Assembly: GCF_018885265.1 (NCBI RefSeq)
Contig: NZ_CP076538.1
Coordinates: 6,050,001-6,114,000, forward strand
Length of the DNA: 64,000 nt
Direction of reading: 5' to 3'
Origin: Amycolatopsis aidingensis
GTDB lineage: Bacteria > Actinomycetota > Actinomycetes > Mycobacteriales > Pseudonocardiaceae
The first letter of the stretch is position 1; the number at the start of each line of letters is the position of its first letter. Below, one piece after another: positions 29,360 through 37,661 of the stretch. The position numbers and the translations under genes are program-made. The notes below the pieces were generated by a model. It was not told the origin of the DNA. It saw nothing but the letters and a program-made list of their open reading frames with translations, and did not search any database.

Positions 29360-29375
29360 CGTGAAAGCATTCACA
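29360..29375. promoter_or_regulatory. CRP-like site 2 upstream of whiB1
   Basis: C-GTGA-AAGCAT-TCAC-A, a second core match 50 bases downstream of site 1 and 71 bases before the start codon. It abuts another inverted repeat, CGAAGC/GCTTCG (29346-29361). M. tuberculosis whiB1 is known to be controlled by CRP through two sites. Confidence 0.55.
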
Positions 29376-29445
29376 AGCACCCAAAAACGACCGCCATTGA
29401 CGACTGCGGCGCGGAGCACCGCGCCCTCATAAGGAGCTCACAGAA

Positions 29446-29700
29446 ATGGACTGGCGCCACCGCGCGGCCTGCCGAGACGAGGACCCCGAACTGTTCTTCC
29501 CCGTGGGAACGAGCGGTCCTGCGATCTCGCAGATCGCCCAGGCTAAAGCTGTGTGCCACCGCTGCACTGTCGCGTCGGACTGCTTGGCCTGGGCACTGGC
29601 CAGCGGCCAGGACGCCGGCGTGTGGGGCGGTATGAGCGAGGAAGAGCGTCGTGCGCTGAAGCGCCGTCGCGCGCACATCGGTACGCGCAGCAACGCCTGA
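29446..29700 (+). CDS. whiB1: WhiB1-type iron-sulfur transcription regulator
   Basis: 84 residues, the same length as M. tuberculosis WhiB1 and near-identical in key parts (MDWRHRAACRDEDPELFFPVG, GVWGGMSEEERRALKRR). The four [4Fe-4S] cluster cysteines are C9, C37, C40 and C46. GVWGG begins near residue 58, followed by the basic C-terminal DNA-binding tail. AAGGAG is ten bases before the ATG. WhiB1 is essential in mycobacteria, binds the primary sigma factor and responds to nitric oxide; the same role is inferred. The two CRP-like sites suggest cAMP-linked control. A terminator separates it from convergent pdtaS. Confidence 0.97.
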   Translation: MDWRHRAACRDEDPELFFPVGTSGPAISQIAQAKAVCHRCTVASDCLAWALASGQDAGVWGGMSEEERRALKRRRAHIGTRSNA

Positions 29701-29743
29701 TCAGCATTACGGGCTTTTACCGCACCCGCCGCGGTAAACGTTA

Positions 29744-29775
29744 CGAGGGCCGGCACCCACGGGTGCCGGCCCTCG
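29744..29775. terminator. Bidirectional terminator between whiB1 and pdtaS
   Basis: 15-bp perfect inverted repeat (CGAGGGCCGGCACCC and complement) with only two central bases, so the real loop opens by a few pairs. It serves the convergent genes ending at 29700 and 29810. Confidence 0.75.
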
Positions 29776-29809
29776 AACGTCTCCGTAACCCCATTGGGCA
29801 TTCCGGGGA

Positions 29810-31351
29810 TCAGAGGCGGCGGCTGAGCGGGATCCGCAGGGCCGCCTCGGTCCCGCCGGAACGCGGGCCGCGCAGCGACAGCGAGCCGCAGAGCTCGGAC
29901 TCCACCAGGGTTCGCACGATCTGCAGGCCGAGCCCGTCCGCCCGCTCCAGGGAGAACCCGGCGGGCAGCCCCTGGCCGTCGTCCCGGATCAGTACATCCA
30001 TCCGGCGTGCCGAACGCTCCACAGTGATCTCTACCTTGCCCGGCCTGCTGTCCGGGAAGGCGTGCCCCATCGCGTTCTGCACCAGCTCGGTCAGCACCAT
30101 CACCAGCGGGGTGGCGATCTCCGCGGCCACCACCCCGAAGGACCCGCTGCGCTCCAGGCTCACATGCGGTTCCGCGGTGGCCACCTCGCCGACCATGGGC
30201 AGCACGTTGTCCAGCAGCTTGTCCAGGTCCACCCGCTCGTCCACGGACATCGACAGCGCCTCGTGCACCATCGCGATCGAGGTCACCCTGCGCACCGAGT
30301 CGCTGAGCGCGTGCCGAGCCTCCTGATTGGACGTTCGCCGGGATTGCAGCCGCAGCAAGGCCGCCACCGTCTGCAGGTTGTTCTTCACCCGATGGTGGAT
30401 CTCCCGGATGGTGGCGTCCTTGGACATCAGTGCGCGGTCGCGGCGCTTCACCTCCGTCACATCGCGGACCAGAACCAGCGCGCCTGCGGGCTGCCCGGCC
30501 GGCCGCAACGGCAGGGCGCGGAACAGCACCACGGCCCCGCGCCGGGAGTCCACTTCGATCCGGCTGCTCGGCTTGCCGTCCAGTGCGTCGAGAACGCGAT
30601 GGGAAACCTCGGTGGCGTCGAACGGGTCCCGGATCAGCGAACGGGTCAGCGGGGCCAGCCGCACTCCGACCAGATCGGACTCGTGTCCCATCCGGTGATA
30701 GGCGGAAAGCCCGTTCGGGCTGGCGAACACCACCCCACCCGCGGAGTCCAGCCGGATCAGGCCGTCCCCGACCCGGGGACTGGTATGCACATCGGTCGGC
30801 CTGCCCGCGCTGGGGAAGGTCCCATCGGCGATCATCTGGCACAGATCCGCCGCGCTGCCCAGATAGGCGATCTCCAGCGGGCTCGGCACCCGCGGTGCGG
30901 CCAGGTTGGTCTCCCTGCTGAGCACGGCGATCACCGTGTCCCCGAAGCTGACCGGGATCGCCTCCCGCCGCATCGGCAGGTCCAGGTACCAGTGCGGATC
31001 CTCCTCCCGGCAGATCCGGGCCTCCCGGATGGCCCTGGACAGCTGCGGGTGGTCCGCCGTGGTGAACCGGGTACCGACCACGTCCTCCGGATGGGCGGTG
31101 GGCGCGGTGGTCGGCCGGGCCTGCGCCACGCACACGAAGTCGTCGGTGCCCTCCGGCTCGCCCAGCCGGTCCGGATCCGAGGCTGCGGCCTCGGCCTGCT
31201 GCTCACCGGCGTCCACCGGCACCCAGAGCAGGAAGTCCGCGAAAGAGAGGTCGGCGAGCAGCTGCCATTCGGCGACCACCAGCTGCAGGTGGTCGGCGGC
31301 CTCGCCGGAGAGGCCGGTGTGCTCGGCGAGCAGTTCGGCTAGTGTGGACAA
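29810..31351 (-). CDS. pdtaS: Sensor histidine kinase PdtaS
   Basis: A cytosolic 513-residue HisKA_2-type kinase. Residues 1-150 form the N-terminal GAF-like domain (MSTLAELLAEHTGL to PMRREAIPVSF), about 185-300 a PAS-like domain, then EIHHRVKNNLQTVAALLRLQ with the phospho-accepting His near 320, and the HATPase with ELVQNAMGHAF, DDGQGLP and DGLGLQIV. No membrane helices. Similar in length and order to mycobacterial PdtaS, which phosphorylates the ANTAR-domain regulator PdtaR to control antitermination. pdtaR is not in the window, as in M. tuberculosis where it is elsewhere. Convergent with whiB1, which is the conserved arrangement. Confidence 0.93.
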   Translation of the reverse strand: MSTLAELLAEHTGLSGEAADHLQLVVAEWQLLADLSFADFLLWVPVDAGEQQAEAAASDPDRLGEPEGTDDFVCVAQARPTTAPTAHPEDVVGTRFTTADHPQLSRAIREARICREEDPHWYLDLPMRREAIPVSFGDTVIAVLSRETNLAAPRVPSPLEIAYLGSAADLCQMIADGTFPSAGRPTDVHTSPRVGDGLIRLDSAGGVVFASPNGLSAYHRMGHESDLVGVRLAPLTRSLIRDPFDATEVSHRVLDALDGKPSSRIEVDSRRGAVVLFRALPLRPAGQPAGALVLVRDVTEVKRRDRALMSKDATIREIHHRVKNNLQTVAALLRLQSRRTSNQEARHALSDSVRRVTSIAMVHEALSMSVDERVDLDKLLDNVLPMVGEVATAEPHVSLERSGSFGVVAAEIATPLVMVLTELVQNAMGHAFPDSRPGKVEITVERSARRMDVLIRDDGQGLPAGFSLERADGLGLQIVRTLVESELCGSLSLRGPRSGGTEAALRIPLSRRL

Positions 31352-31485
31352 TTTCGCCTACCCACCCCTCGTTCTCGGCAGGGGACTATCAGGTCCATAC
31401 AACCAGACCGGACCCGGCTGGCGGGCCAGGGACCTGCGGAGCAGGGCACATGACACACTGGGTGAGTTGTCGTAAAGGAGTGAAG

Positions 31486-31560
31486 ATGTCGAAGCGCGCC
31501 CGGAAGCGTCGCGCCAGGAAGAAGAACGGCGCGAACCACGGCAAGAAGCCGAACAGCTGA
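31486..31560 (+). CDS. 50S ribosomal protein bL37
   Basis: A 24-residue, extremely basic protein: MSKRARKRRARKK, then ending in ANHGKKPNS. This is the pattern of bL37, a small protein first seen in mycobacterial ribosome structures. The ATG at 31486 has AAAGGAG five to six bases upstream. A longer in-frame reading exists, but only this start has a ribosome-binding site. It lies between pdtaS and rsrA and is followed by a strong terminator. It is too short for most gene finders. Confidence 0.87.
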   Translation: MSKRARKRRARKKNGANHGKKPNS

Positions 31561-31579
31561 GGCTGTCCCGGCAGACGAC

Positions 31580-31609
31580 GGCCCCGGTACCACCCTCGGT
31601 ACCGGGGCC
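31580..31609. terminator. Bidirectional terminator after bL37
   Basis: Perfect 12-bp arms GGCCCCGGTACC / GGTACCGGGGCC with a six-base loop, 20 bases after the bL37 stop and before the minus-strand rsrA stop. Confidence 0.8.
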
Positions 31610-31635
31610 GCGGTGTTCCTGGCACGGGCCAGCCA

Positions 31636-31953
31636 CTACTCGACGCGCCGCTCCACGTTCACCTCGGTGCGCTCCACCAGGTGCCCGGCGCGTTCCTCCA
31701 CGGTCCGCCGGATGGAGGCCCGCAGCCTGCTCTTCAACTCGTCCGGAGCGTGCTCACCGCCGCACTTGCGGGCCAGCAGCAGCTTGAGCTGCTCGTCGAT
31801 CCCGTACTCCTCGAGGCAGGGTGGGCAGTCCTCGAGATGCTTGCGCAGCTGCGCCTCGTGCTCCTTGCTGCATTCCTGGTCCAGCAGCAGGTAGATCTCG
31901 GCCAGTGCCTCCTCGCAGCTGACCTTGTCCGAGTCTCCGCAGGCATTGCTCAT
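31636..31953 (-). CDS. rsrA: Redox-sensing zinc anti-sigma factor RsrA (RshA)
   Basis: A 105-residue ZAS-family anti-sigma factor. Zinc ligands are C13 and the H39-x3-C43-x2-C46 motif (HLEDCPPC). Disulfide formation between ligands releases the sigma factor during thiol oxidation. The ATG overlaps the sigR TGA (ATGA), so it is made in step with its target. The C-terminal 30 residues are Arg/Glu-rich. Known family members are reduced via mycothiol/mycoredoxin systems; those genes are outside the window. Confidence 0.95.
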   Translation of the reverse strand: MSNACGDSDKVSCEEALAEIYLLLDQECSKEHEAQLRKHLEDCPPCLEEYGIDEQLKLLLARKCGGEHAPDELKSRLRASIRRTVEERAGHLVERTEVNVERRVE

Positions 31954-32612
31954 CGCCCAGCCACCTCCTGCTTGGCCGAACGGATGAAACCACGCTCCCT
32001 CGCCACATCCGCCAGCAGGTCACGCAGCTGGGCGCGGCCACGGTGCAGGCGGGACATCACGGTGCCGATGGGTGTTTCCATGATCTCAGCGATTTCCTTG
32101 TACGCGAAGCCCTCGACATCGGCAAGGTACACCGCGAGCCGGAAGTCCTCCGGCAGCTTCTGCAGCGCCGCCTTGACGTCCACGTCCGGCAGGTTGTCCA
32201 TCGCCTCCACCTCGGCCGAACGCAGGCCGCTGGAGGTGTGGCTCTCCGCCTTGGCGAGCTGCCAGTCGGTGATCTCGTCGGTGGACTGCTGCTGCGGCTG
32301 GCGCTGCCGCTTGCGGTAGCTGTTGATGTAGGTGTTGGTCAGGATGCGGTACAGCCAGGCCTTGAGGTTCGTGCCCTTCTTGAAGGAGGCGAACGCCGCA
32401 TAGGCCTTCAGGTAGGTCTCCTGAACCAGGTCCTCGGCATCGGCGGGGTTGCGCGTCATCCGCATCGCCGCCGAGTAGAGCTGGTCCAGCAGGGGCATGG
32501 CGTCCCGCTCGAACCGCTCGACCCGCTCCCGGATGTCTTCCGTGCCGCTCGCGGAGTCGGTGTCGACAGTGCTGTCGACCGTGGGCTCCGCGGGCTGCTG
32601 TGTACTCGGCAA
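31950..32612 (-). CDS. sigR: ECF sigma factor SigR (SigH-type)
   Basis: A 220-residue group-IV sigma factor for the thiol-oxidative stress response. Region 2 is [29 protein letters not shown] with [18 protein letters not shown]; region 4 is [26 protein letters not shown] with [11 protein letters not shown]. The start is a TTG at 32612 because AGGAGGGG lies five bases before it; the upstream open frame is not otherwise supported, although a GTG at 32705 would give a 31-residue extension reminiscent of the long sigma-R isoform of Streptomyces. Coupled to rsrA. A sigma-R-type promoter lies upstream at 32667-32691. Confidence 0.93.
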   Translation of the reverse strand: MPSTQQPAEPTVDSTVDTDSASGTEDIRERVERFERDAMPLLDQLYSAAMRMTRNPADAEDLVQETYLKAYAAFASFKKGTNLKAWLYRILTNTYINSYRKRQRQPQQQSTDEITDWQLAKAESHTSSGLRSAEVEAMDNLPDVDVKAALQKLPEDFRLAVYLADVEGFAYKEIAEIMETPIGTVMSRLHRGRAQLRDLLADVARERGFIRSAKQEVAGR

Positions 32613-32666
32613 ACCGTTCCCCTCCTGGTCGGCGTCGACGCCCCGCGACCTGCGGGTGGTATCCGT

Positions 32667-32691
32667 GACCGGATACGCATACGACAGTTCC
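32667..32691 (-). promoter_or_regulatory. Candidate SigR-type autoregulatory promoter
   Basis: On the minus strand, GGAAC (32691-32687) and GTC (32669-32667) are separated by 17 bases, close to the GGAAT/C-N18-GTT sigma-R/sigma-H consensus. It would give an mRNA with a leader of about 45-50 bases before the sigR TTG. Autoregulation is known for this family. Confidence 0.45.
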
Positions 32692-32849
32692 GAGGATACG
32701 CGCACGTCAGGCCGGGAGCCGGACGCGGCCGATCGCGCGGCACGGACGGTCTTCGGAGCAACTTCGGTCAGCACATCCGGTACCAACACCGGCCGCCCCG
32801 GCCGAATTCCCGGTCGAACCCGCCATGGGCGCGCTCTACGCTGGCGTCC

Positions 32850-33326
32850 GTGGCAGGCAAAGGCACCCCGGCGACCGCCCTGCTGGCGAAGCGGCAGGTG
32901 TGGCATGCGCTGCACTCCTACGAACACGACCCGCGACAGGACTCCTACGGCGCGGAGGCGGCCGAGGCGCTCGGCCTGGACCCCGAACGGGTGTTCAAGA
33001 CCCTGGTCGCCGAGGTGGACGGCACGCTGACCGTGGGTGTGGTTCCGGTCACCGGCCAGCTCGATCTCAAGGCGCTGGCCGCGGCGGTGGGCGGCAAGAA
33101 GGCCAGGATGGCCGAGGTGGCGGCGGCCCAGCGCGCCACCGGCTACGTGGCAGGCGGGATCTCCCCGCTCGGGCAGCGCGGCAACCTGCCCATCGTGGTG
33201 GACGCCACCGCCGAGCTGTTCGACACGGTGCACTGCTCGGCAGGCAGGCGCGGGCTCGAGGTGGAGCTGGCCCCTGCCGACCTGATCCGGCTCACCGGGG
33301 CCGTGGTCGCCGAGATCGCCTGCTGA
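32850..33326 (+). CDS. ybaK: Cys-tRNA(Pro)/misacyl-tRNA deacylase, YbaK/EbsC family
   Basis: A 158-residue trans-editing enzyme that hydrolyses mischarged tRNA. Family features are [12 protein letters not shown] near the N-terminus, [20 protein letters not shown] with the conserved Lys, [23 protein letters not shown] and [24 protein letters not shown] at 32850 is the start nearest the conserved region. There is no ribosome-binding site; TACGCT at 32837-32842 ends seven bases upstream, so the message may be leaderless. Divergent from sigR, a neighbourhood shared with mycobacteria. Confidence 0.9.
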   Translation: MAGKGTPATALLAKRQVWHALHSYEHDPRQDSYGAEAAEALGLDPERVFKTLVAEVDGTLTVGVVPVTGQLDLKALAAAVGGKKARMAEVAAAQRATGYVAGGISPLGQRGNLPIVVDATAELFDTVHCSAGRRGLEVELAPADLIRLTGAVVAEIAC

Positions 33327-33402
33327 TGGCCTCCCCGCAGGAGGGAGCCCCTCCCCTGCGCGCGGGAGGCGTGCACCGGACCGGGAACGCGATCGTGACC
33401 GC

Positions 33403-33942
33403 ATGACGACCGCGAGTACCGTGACCGCCGGCACGGTGGCCGTCCCGCGCTGGGCGAAGGTGGCCGCGTACGCGGCGGCGCTGAGCACGGTGCCGTCCTG
33501 CCTGTGGCGGATCGCACTGGGCCTGCAGGTCCCGCTGGGCTTCACCGAGGCCGAGCTGCGCGCGCTGGACATCCCCGGATCGGGGACGGCCTACGTGTTC
33601 GGGCTCAGCGTCCTGGCCCAGGGTTTCGCGCTGCTGACACTCGGGCTGGTGCAGCGCTGGGGTGAGACGATTCCGCGCTGGGTACCGGCGCTGGGTGGCA
33701 GGCGGATCCCGCCGCTGGCGGCGATCATCCCGGCCCTGCTGGGCGCCGTCGCGGTCACCGTTATGATCGGCCAATGGGCGCTGAGCTGGGGCGATCCCAG
33801 CGCCGACATGCCGAACGTCGCACTGGTGCAGGACGGCGCCTACAGCGTGCTGATGACCGCCTGCTACGCCCCGCTGCTGCTCTGGGGCCCGCTGCTGGCC
33901 GTGGTCACCGTGCACTACCGGCGACGGAGGGGAACCCGCTAG
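33403..33942 (+). CDS. Four-helix membrane protein, unknown function
   Basis: A 179-residue integral membrane protein with hydrophobic segments near residues 18-40, 62-82, 100-122 and 145-168, and a basic C-terminal end (HYRRRRGTR). I do not recognise a characterised family. It starts with ATG at 33403, 76 bases after the YbaK stop. The 3' end overlaps the convergent hydrolase gene by four bases. Codon use and hydrophobicity pattern support it as a real gene. Confidence 0.75.
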   Translation: MTTASTVTAGTVAVPRWAKVAAYAAALSTVPSCLWRIALGLQVPLGFTEAELRALDIPGSGTAYVFGLSVLAQGFALLTLGLVQRWGETIPRWVPALGGRRIPPLAAIIPALLGAVAVTVMIGQWALSWGDPSADMPNVALVQDGAYSVLMTACYAPLLLWGPLLAVVTVHYRRRRGTR

Positions 33943-34550
33943 ACCAGCGGGCGCAGCACCCGTCCGAGCCATTCACCGGTGGCCCTGGCGATCCCGTCCA
34001 GGTCGGCGCGCAGGCTGTGGTCCCCATCGAGCAGGACCAGCTCGTGGTGGTTGCCCGCCTCCGGGCGGCCGAACGGGTCCCGCTCCCCCTGCACGATCAG
34101 GGCCGGTACCTCCACGGCGTCCAGCTCGGCCTGCCGGGTCTTCTCCGGCTTGCCTGGCGGGTGCAGCGGGAAGGCCAGGCACAGCACCGCGGCCACCTGC
34201 GCGGCGGCCGCCGTGCGGCAGGCCACCCTGGCGCCCGAGGACCGGCCCCCGAACACCATGGGCAGGTCGTCGAACCACCGGCCGGACAGCTCCTCGGCCA
34301 CCGTCAGCCAGGCGGTGTCCAGCTGGTTCGCCGGTGCGGGCGCCCGCCTGCCGGCGACCCGGTACGGCTGCTCGACCAGCGCGACATGCACCCCGGCGGC
34401 CTGGGCCGCCCTGGTGGCGGCCACCAGGTCCGGGGCGTCGATCCCGCCACCCGCGCCGTGGCCGAGCAGCAGCGCCGCGACCCCCTCCTCGGCACAGTGC
34501 AGCTCGGCACGCGCGGGGCCGTGCACGGTGTCGATCTCCAGGCGGGTCAT
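33939..34550 (-). CDS. Alpha/beta hydrolase, KANL3/Tex30-like
   Basis: A 203-residue cytosolic alpha/beta-hydrolase. The nucleophile elbow is GRSSGAR (Ser near residue 104), with an oxyanion-type GHGAGGGID at 30-38, the acid-strand ALIVQGERDPFG and the C-terminal His in DGDHSL. Such proteins resemble dienelactone hydrolases; the substrate is unknown. Its ATG lies five bases after the SRAP stop in the same direction, so the two are probably co-transcribed. Confidence 0.82.
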   Translation of the reverse strand: MTRLEIDTVHGPARAELHCAEEGVAALLLGHGAGGGIDAPDLVAATRAAQAAGVHVALVEQPYRVAGRRAPAPANQLDTAWLTVAEELSGRWFDDLPMVFGGRSSGARVACRTAAAAQVAAVLCLAFPLHPPGKPEKTRQAELDAVEVPALIVQGERDPFGRPEAGNHHELVLLDGDHSLRADLDGIARATGEWLGRVLRPLV

Positions 34551-34555
34551 GGACG

Positions 34556-35382
34556 CTAGCTGGTCGGCAGGTCGAACAGCCCGCCATCCAGGTCGGCGGG
34601 CTCCGGGTCCACCCGCTCGATGAGCTCGGGCCCGTTGTTGCGGACGTTGTTCACCTTGGTGGAAACCGGGCGCAACTCCAGCCGGTCCACCAGGTCCCGA
34701 TCCGGCTCGCCCAGCAGGCCGGTGACCTCCGTGGTGTCCGGGTCGAGCCAGGTCGCCCAGGACGTGCTCGGCATCAGCAGCGGCATCCGGTGGTGGATGT
34801 CGGCGAGCTGGCCGACCGCGTCCGTGGTGATGACCGAACAGGTGATCAGTGGCGGCGCGTCCGGGTCGGCCTTCGGATCACGCCAGGTCTCCCAGAGCCC
34901 CGCCATCGCCAGCGAGGAGCCGTCCCGGGTGGTCATGAAGAACGGGTCCTTGGGTGCCTTCTTCTTGTCGGTCTTCTGCTCGCCGTGCTGGCCGGCTCCC
35001 GGCGACACCCGCCACTCGAACCAGCCGTCCGCGGGATCAGGCAGCGACGGCGGCTGAGCGCCTTACGGAAGGCGGGCTTCTCCATGGCCGACTCCGCCCT
35101 GGTGTTGATCATGCGGTTGCCCACGGCGGGGTCCTTGGCCCAGAACGGCACCAGGCCCCAGCGCATCACCCGGATGCTGCGCACGGCGGGCTCGTCCTCG
35201 AGGACCTTGCCCTCGTCGTCTCGCGGATGCCGCTGCACCACGGTCAGCACGTTCTTCGTCGGCGCGACGTTGTAGTTCGGCGAGTAGTTCTCGGACGGGG
35301 CAGCACCCTCCGTCCCGTCGACCGCGTCGAACTCGGCGGCCAGCTTGGCCGGGTTCTTCGTCGCGGCGTAACGGCCACACAT
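34556..35382 (-). pseudogene. SRAP (YedK/HMCES) abasic-site protein, one-base frameshift
   Basis: SOS-response-associated peptidase family, which shields abasic sites in single-stranded DNA through an N-terminal Cys adduct. The first frame starts MCGRYAATKNP with Cys2 and continues to RRRCLIP; it then runs out of family similarity. Restoring one base in the G-run at 35033-35035 gives LIPADGWFEW and continues into the second frame, which holds the catalytic-type HHRMP motif and a normal C-terminus. The repaired protein would be 275 residues. The start is well supported by GAGGAGGT. Both halves remain well conserved, so the lesion is either very recent or a sequencing error. Confidence 0.85.
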
Positions 35383-35560
35383 CGGCCGACCTCCTCTTCA
35401 CCCGGTGAGGTGCACGTCTGCCCTGGTGCGAAACATCCTGGCACGGCCCACCGACAGATCGCGAGTCACGCGCGTTGGCCCGCCCGGCCCGATGGGGGAT
35501 CATCGTCACTGCGCGGCGAACCGAGTCGCCGCAGGGAACCCGCAGGAGGGATGGAGGGGT

Positions 35561-36574
35561 TTGGCCCGCAGGGACTGGCGCACGCTGGACGAGTCCGACG
35601 TCCGGGTACGCCCTGGCAAGGGCAGCAGACCGCGCAGCAAGCTCCGTCCAGCCCACGCCGACGCGGCAGCCGCGATGGTGCTCGCCGTGGACCGGGGCCG
35701 GTGGACCTGCGCGGTGGACTGCGACCCGGACCGGGTGGTGACCGCCATGCGCGCCCGCGAACTCGGGCGGACGCCGGTGGTGGTCGGGGACAACGTGCGG
35801 CTGGTCGGCGACGTCAGCGGCAGGCCGGACACCCTGGCCAGGATCGTGCGGGTTGACGAGCGCAGCAGCGTGCTGCGCAGGACCGCGGACGATACCGACC
35901 CCTACGAGCGCATCGTGGTCGCCAACGCGGAGCAACTGCTGATCGTCACCGCGCTGGCCGACCCGCCACCGCGGACCGGGTTCATCGACCGCTGCCTCGT
36001 CGCCTGCTACACGGGTGGGCTCGAGCCCCTGCTCTGCCTGACCAAGGCCGACCTCGCCACGCCGGACGAGCTGCTGGCCGGTTACGCGGACCTGGCGGTG
36101 CCCGCGGTGGTCACCCGGCACGACGAGGACTCACCCGAGCTGGCCGAACGGCTGCGCGGCCGGGTGTCGGCCCTGGTCGGGCACTCAGGGGTGGGCAAGT
36201 CCACCCTGGTCAACCGCATGGTGCCGGAAGCGGACCTGGCCACCGGCGTGGTCAGCGCGATCGGCAAGGGGAGGCACACCTCGGTCGGGGCGGTCGCGCT
36301 GGCCCTGCCCGACGGCGGCTGGGTGGTGGACACGCCGGGGATCCGGTCCTTCGGCCTGGCCCATGTGACCGCCGACGACATCGTCGGTGCCTTCCCCGAG
36401 TTCGCCGAGGCCGCCGAGGAGTGCCCCTCCGGCTGCGGGCACCTCGGCCCGCCGGGCGATCCGGACTGCGCACTGGACGCCGTGCTGGCCGAGGACACCA
36501 GCACCGCTGCCACCGCGGGCAGGCTGGCCTCCCTGCGCAGATTGCTGTCCTCACGCGCGGGCATCGAACCGTGA
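35561..36574 (+). CDS. rsgA: Ribosome small subunit-dependent GTPase RsgA
   Basis: A 337-residue circularly permuted GTPase that assists late 30S maturation. The N-terminal OB domain is followed by the G4-like LTKADLA, then P-loop GHSGVGKSTL, switch GRHTS, and G3-like VDTPGIRSF, which is the permuted order G4-G1-G2-G3. The C-terminal zinc region has CPSGCGHLG with the further Cys. The start is the TTG at 35561 (LARRDWRTLDESDVRVRPGKG), the usual actinobacterial N-terminus, with GGAGGGG just before it. In mycobacteria aroA separates SRAP and rsgA; here it is absent and the two genes are divergent. Confidence 0.94.
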   Translation: MARRDWRTLDESDVRVRPGKGSRPRSKLRPAHADAAAAMVLAVDRGRWTCAVDCDPDRVVTAMRARELGRTPVVVGDNVRLVGDVSGRPDTLARIVRVDERSSVLRRTADDTDPYERIVVANAEQLLIVTALADPPPRTGFIDRCLVACYTGGLEPLLCLTKADLATPDELLAGYADLAVPAVVTRHDEDSPELAERLRGRVSALVGHSGVGKSTLVNRMVPEADLATGVVSAIGKGRHTSVGAVALALPDGGWVVDTPGIRSFGLAHVTADDIVGAFPEFAEAAEECPSGCGHLGPPGDPDCALDAVLAEDTSTAATAGRLASLRRLLSSRAGIEP

Positions 36575-36649
36575 CCGGCCGAACTTTTCCGGCCGAAGTC
36601 CACGGAGTGATCGCGGGCATGAAACCATGGAGGCGGTTCAGACGTCACA

Positions 36650-36666
36650 CTCGTGTACGACACGAG
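36650..36666. promoter_or_regulatory. Palindrome upstream of the lipoprotein array
   Basis: CTCGTGT-ACG-ACACGAG, perfect 7-bp arms, 23 bases before the start of the first lipoprotein. It could be an operator or a leader hairpin. Confidence 0.4.
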
Positions 36667-36689
36667 CCAAAATGGAAGCAGGCGATCGC

Positions 36690-37478
36690 ATGCGCAAGAC
36701 GGCCCTCGCGGCTGGGGGTTTCGCATTGGTCCTCGCGCTCACCGGTTGCGGTGGCGAGAGCATCGAGGGTCAGGCGCAGACCTACGGTAATGCACAGGAG
36801 CTGGTCCAGGCCGCTCTGACCGGCACCGAGAAGAGCCAGACCGCGAAGTTCAGCTTCGATATGAACGTCGCCGGAATGACCATGAAGGCCAATGGCGAGG
36901 GTCGCTTCGACAGTGAGAACCCGGCCATGTCGATGACGATGGACATGCTCGGCCAGAACATCGAGCTGCGGCTGGTCGACGACGCGCTGTACCTCAAGCA
37001 GCCGCAGGCCACCGGGGACAAGCCCTGGACCAAGGCCAGCAAGGACGGCACCGACCCGATGTCCCGCGCGATGGGCGGCAGCATCGAGCAGATGACCTCG
37101 CAGATGGACGTGCGCAACGCGCTCGACCAGATCAAGGCGGCCGGCACGATCACCAGCAGCGAGCAGACCGAGCTGAACGGGCAGCCCGCGACGCACTACG
37201 TGGTCGAGCTCGACTTCCAGAAGCTGCTGGAGCAGGAGTCCGCCAGCCTGCCGCAGGGCGTGAACGAGCAGATGGCAGGCAAGCTCGACAAGCTGCCGAT
37301 GGAGCTGTGGCTGAGCGCCGACGAGCTGCCGCTGCAGGTCACCATGGACATGGCCAAGGTGATGGAGGCCGCGGGCGCACCCGCGGGGCAGGGCGGCAAG
37401 GTCACCATGACGTACTCCGACTGGGGGGCGCCGGTGAACATCGAGGCGCCGCCTGCCGACCAGGTCCAGGGGAACTGA
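36690..37478 (+). CDS. Lipoprotein 1 of a three-gene paralogous array
   Basis: A 262-residue exported lipoprotein; lipobox ALTGC gives Cys20. The mature part has ELVQAALTGTEKSQTAKF, then alternating beta-strands and ends with TYSDWGAPVNIEAPP. It resembles the LppX/LprAFG-like fold used for lipid carriage in mycobacteria, but that is an inference from topology rather than a recognised motif. The ATG at 36690 gives a standard signal peptide; an in-frame ATG at 36672 would only add six residues. A strong terminator follows at 37495-37527. Confidence 0.85.
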   Translation: MRKTALAAGGFALVLALTGCGGESIEGQAQTYGNAQELVQAALTGTEKSQTAKFSFDMNVAGMTMKANGEGRFDSENPAMSMTMDMLGQNIELRLVDDALYLKQPQATGDKPWTKASKDGTDPMSRAMGGSIEQMTSQMDVRNALDQIKAAGTITSSEQTELNGQPATHYVVELDFQKLLEQESASLPQGVNEQMAGKLDKLPMELWLSADELPLQVTMDMAKVMEAAGAPAGQGGKVTMTYSDWGAPVNIEAPPADQVQGN

Positions 37479-37494
37479 CCCGGTTCAGCACCGA

Positions 37495-37527
37495 AAACGG
37501 CCCTCGCCCGCGCGGCGAGGGCCGTTT
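37495..37527 (+). terminator. Terminator between lipoproteins 1 and 2
   Basis: Perfect 14-bp arms (AAACGGCCCTCGCC and complement) with a five-base loop and a short T-run, the clearest intrinsic terminator in the window. It uncouples lipoprotein 1 from 2 and 3. Confidence 0.85.
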
Positions 37528-37661
37528 CGTACGCGGCGGACGTTCCGTCGATTCCGGAAAAGACCGGCGGGATGTCGTACCGCTGTGCCAACCTTGTCCC
37601 GGTACTGACCTCGTCTCGGCGCACCCGCCGACATCAGGCATGGGAAAGGAACGGCACGGAA

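Noticed and set aside
29201..29445. Possible riboswitch in the whiB1 leader
   Set aside because: The inverted repeats are short and better explained as protein-binding sites; no known riboswitch core was seen.
31342..31485. Longer N-terminus for the bL37 frame
   Set aside because: The extension lacks a ribosome-binding site, overlaps the pdtaS 5' end, and bL37 proteins are about 24 residues.
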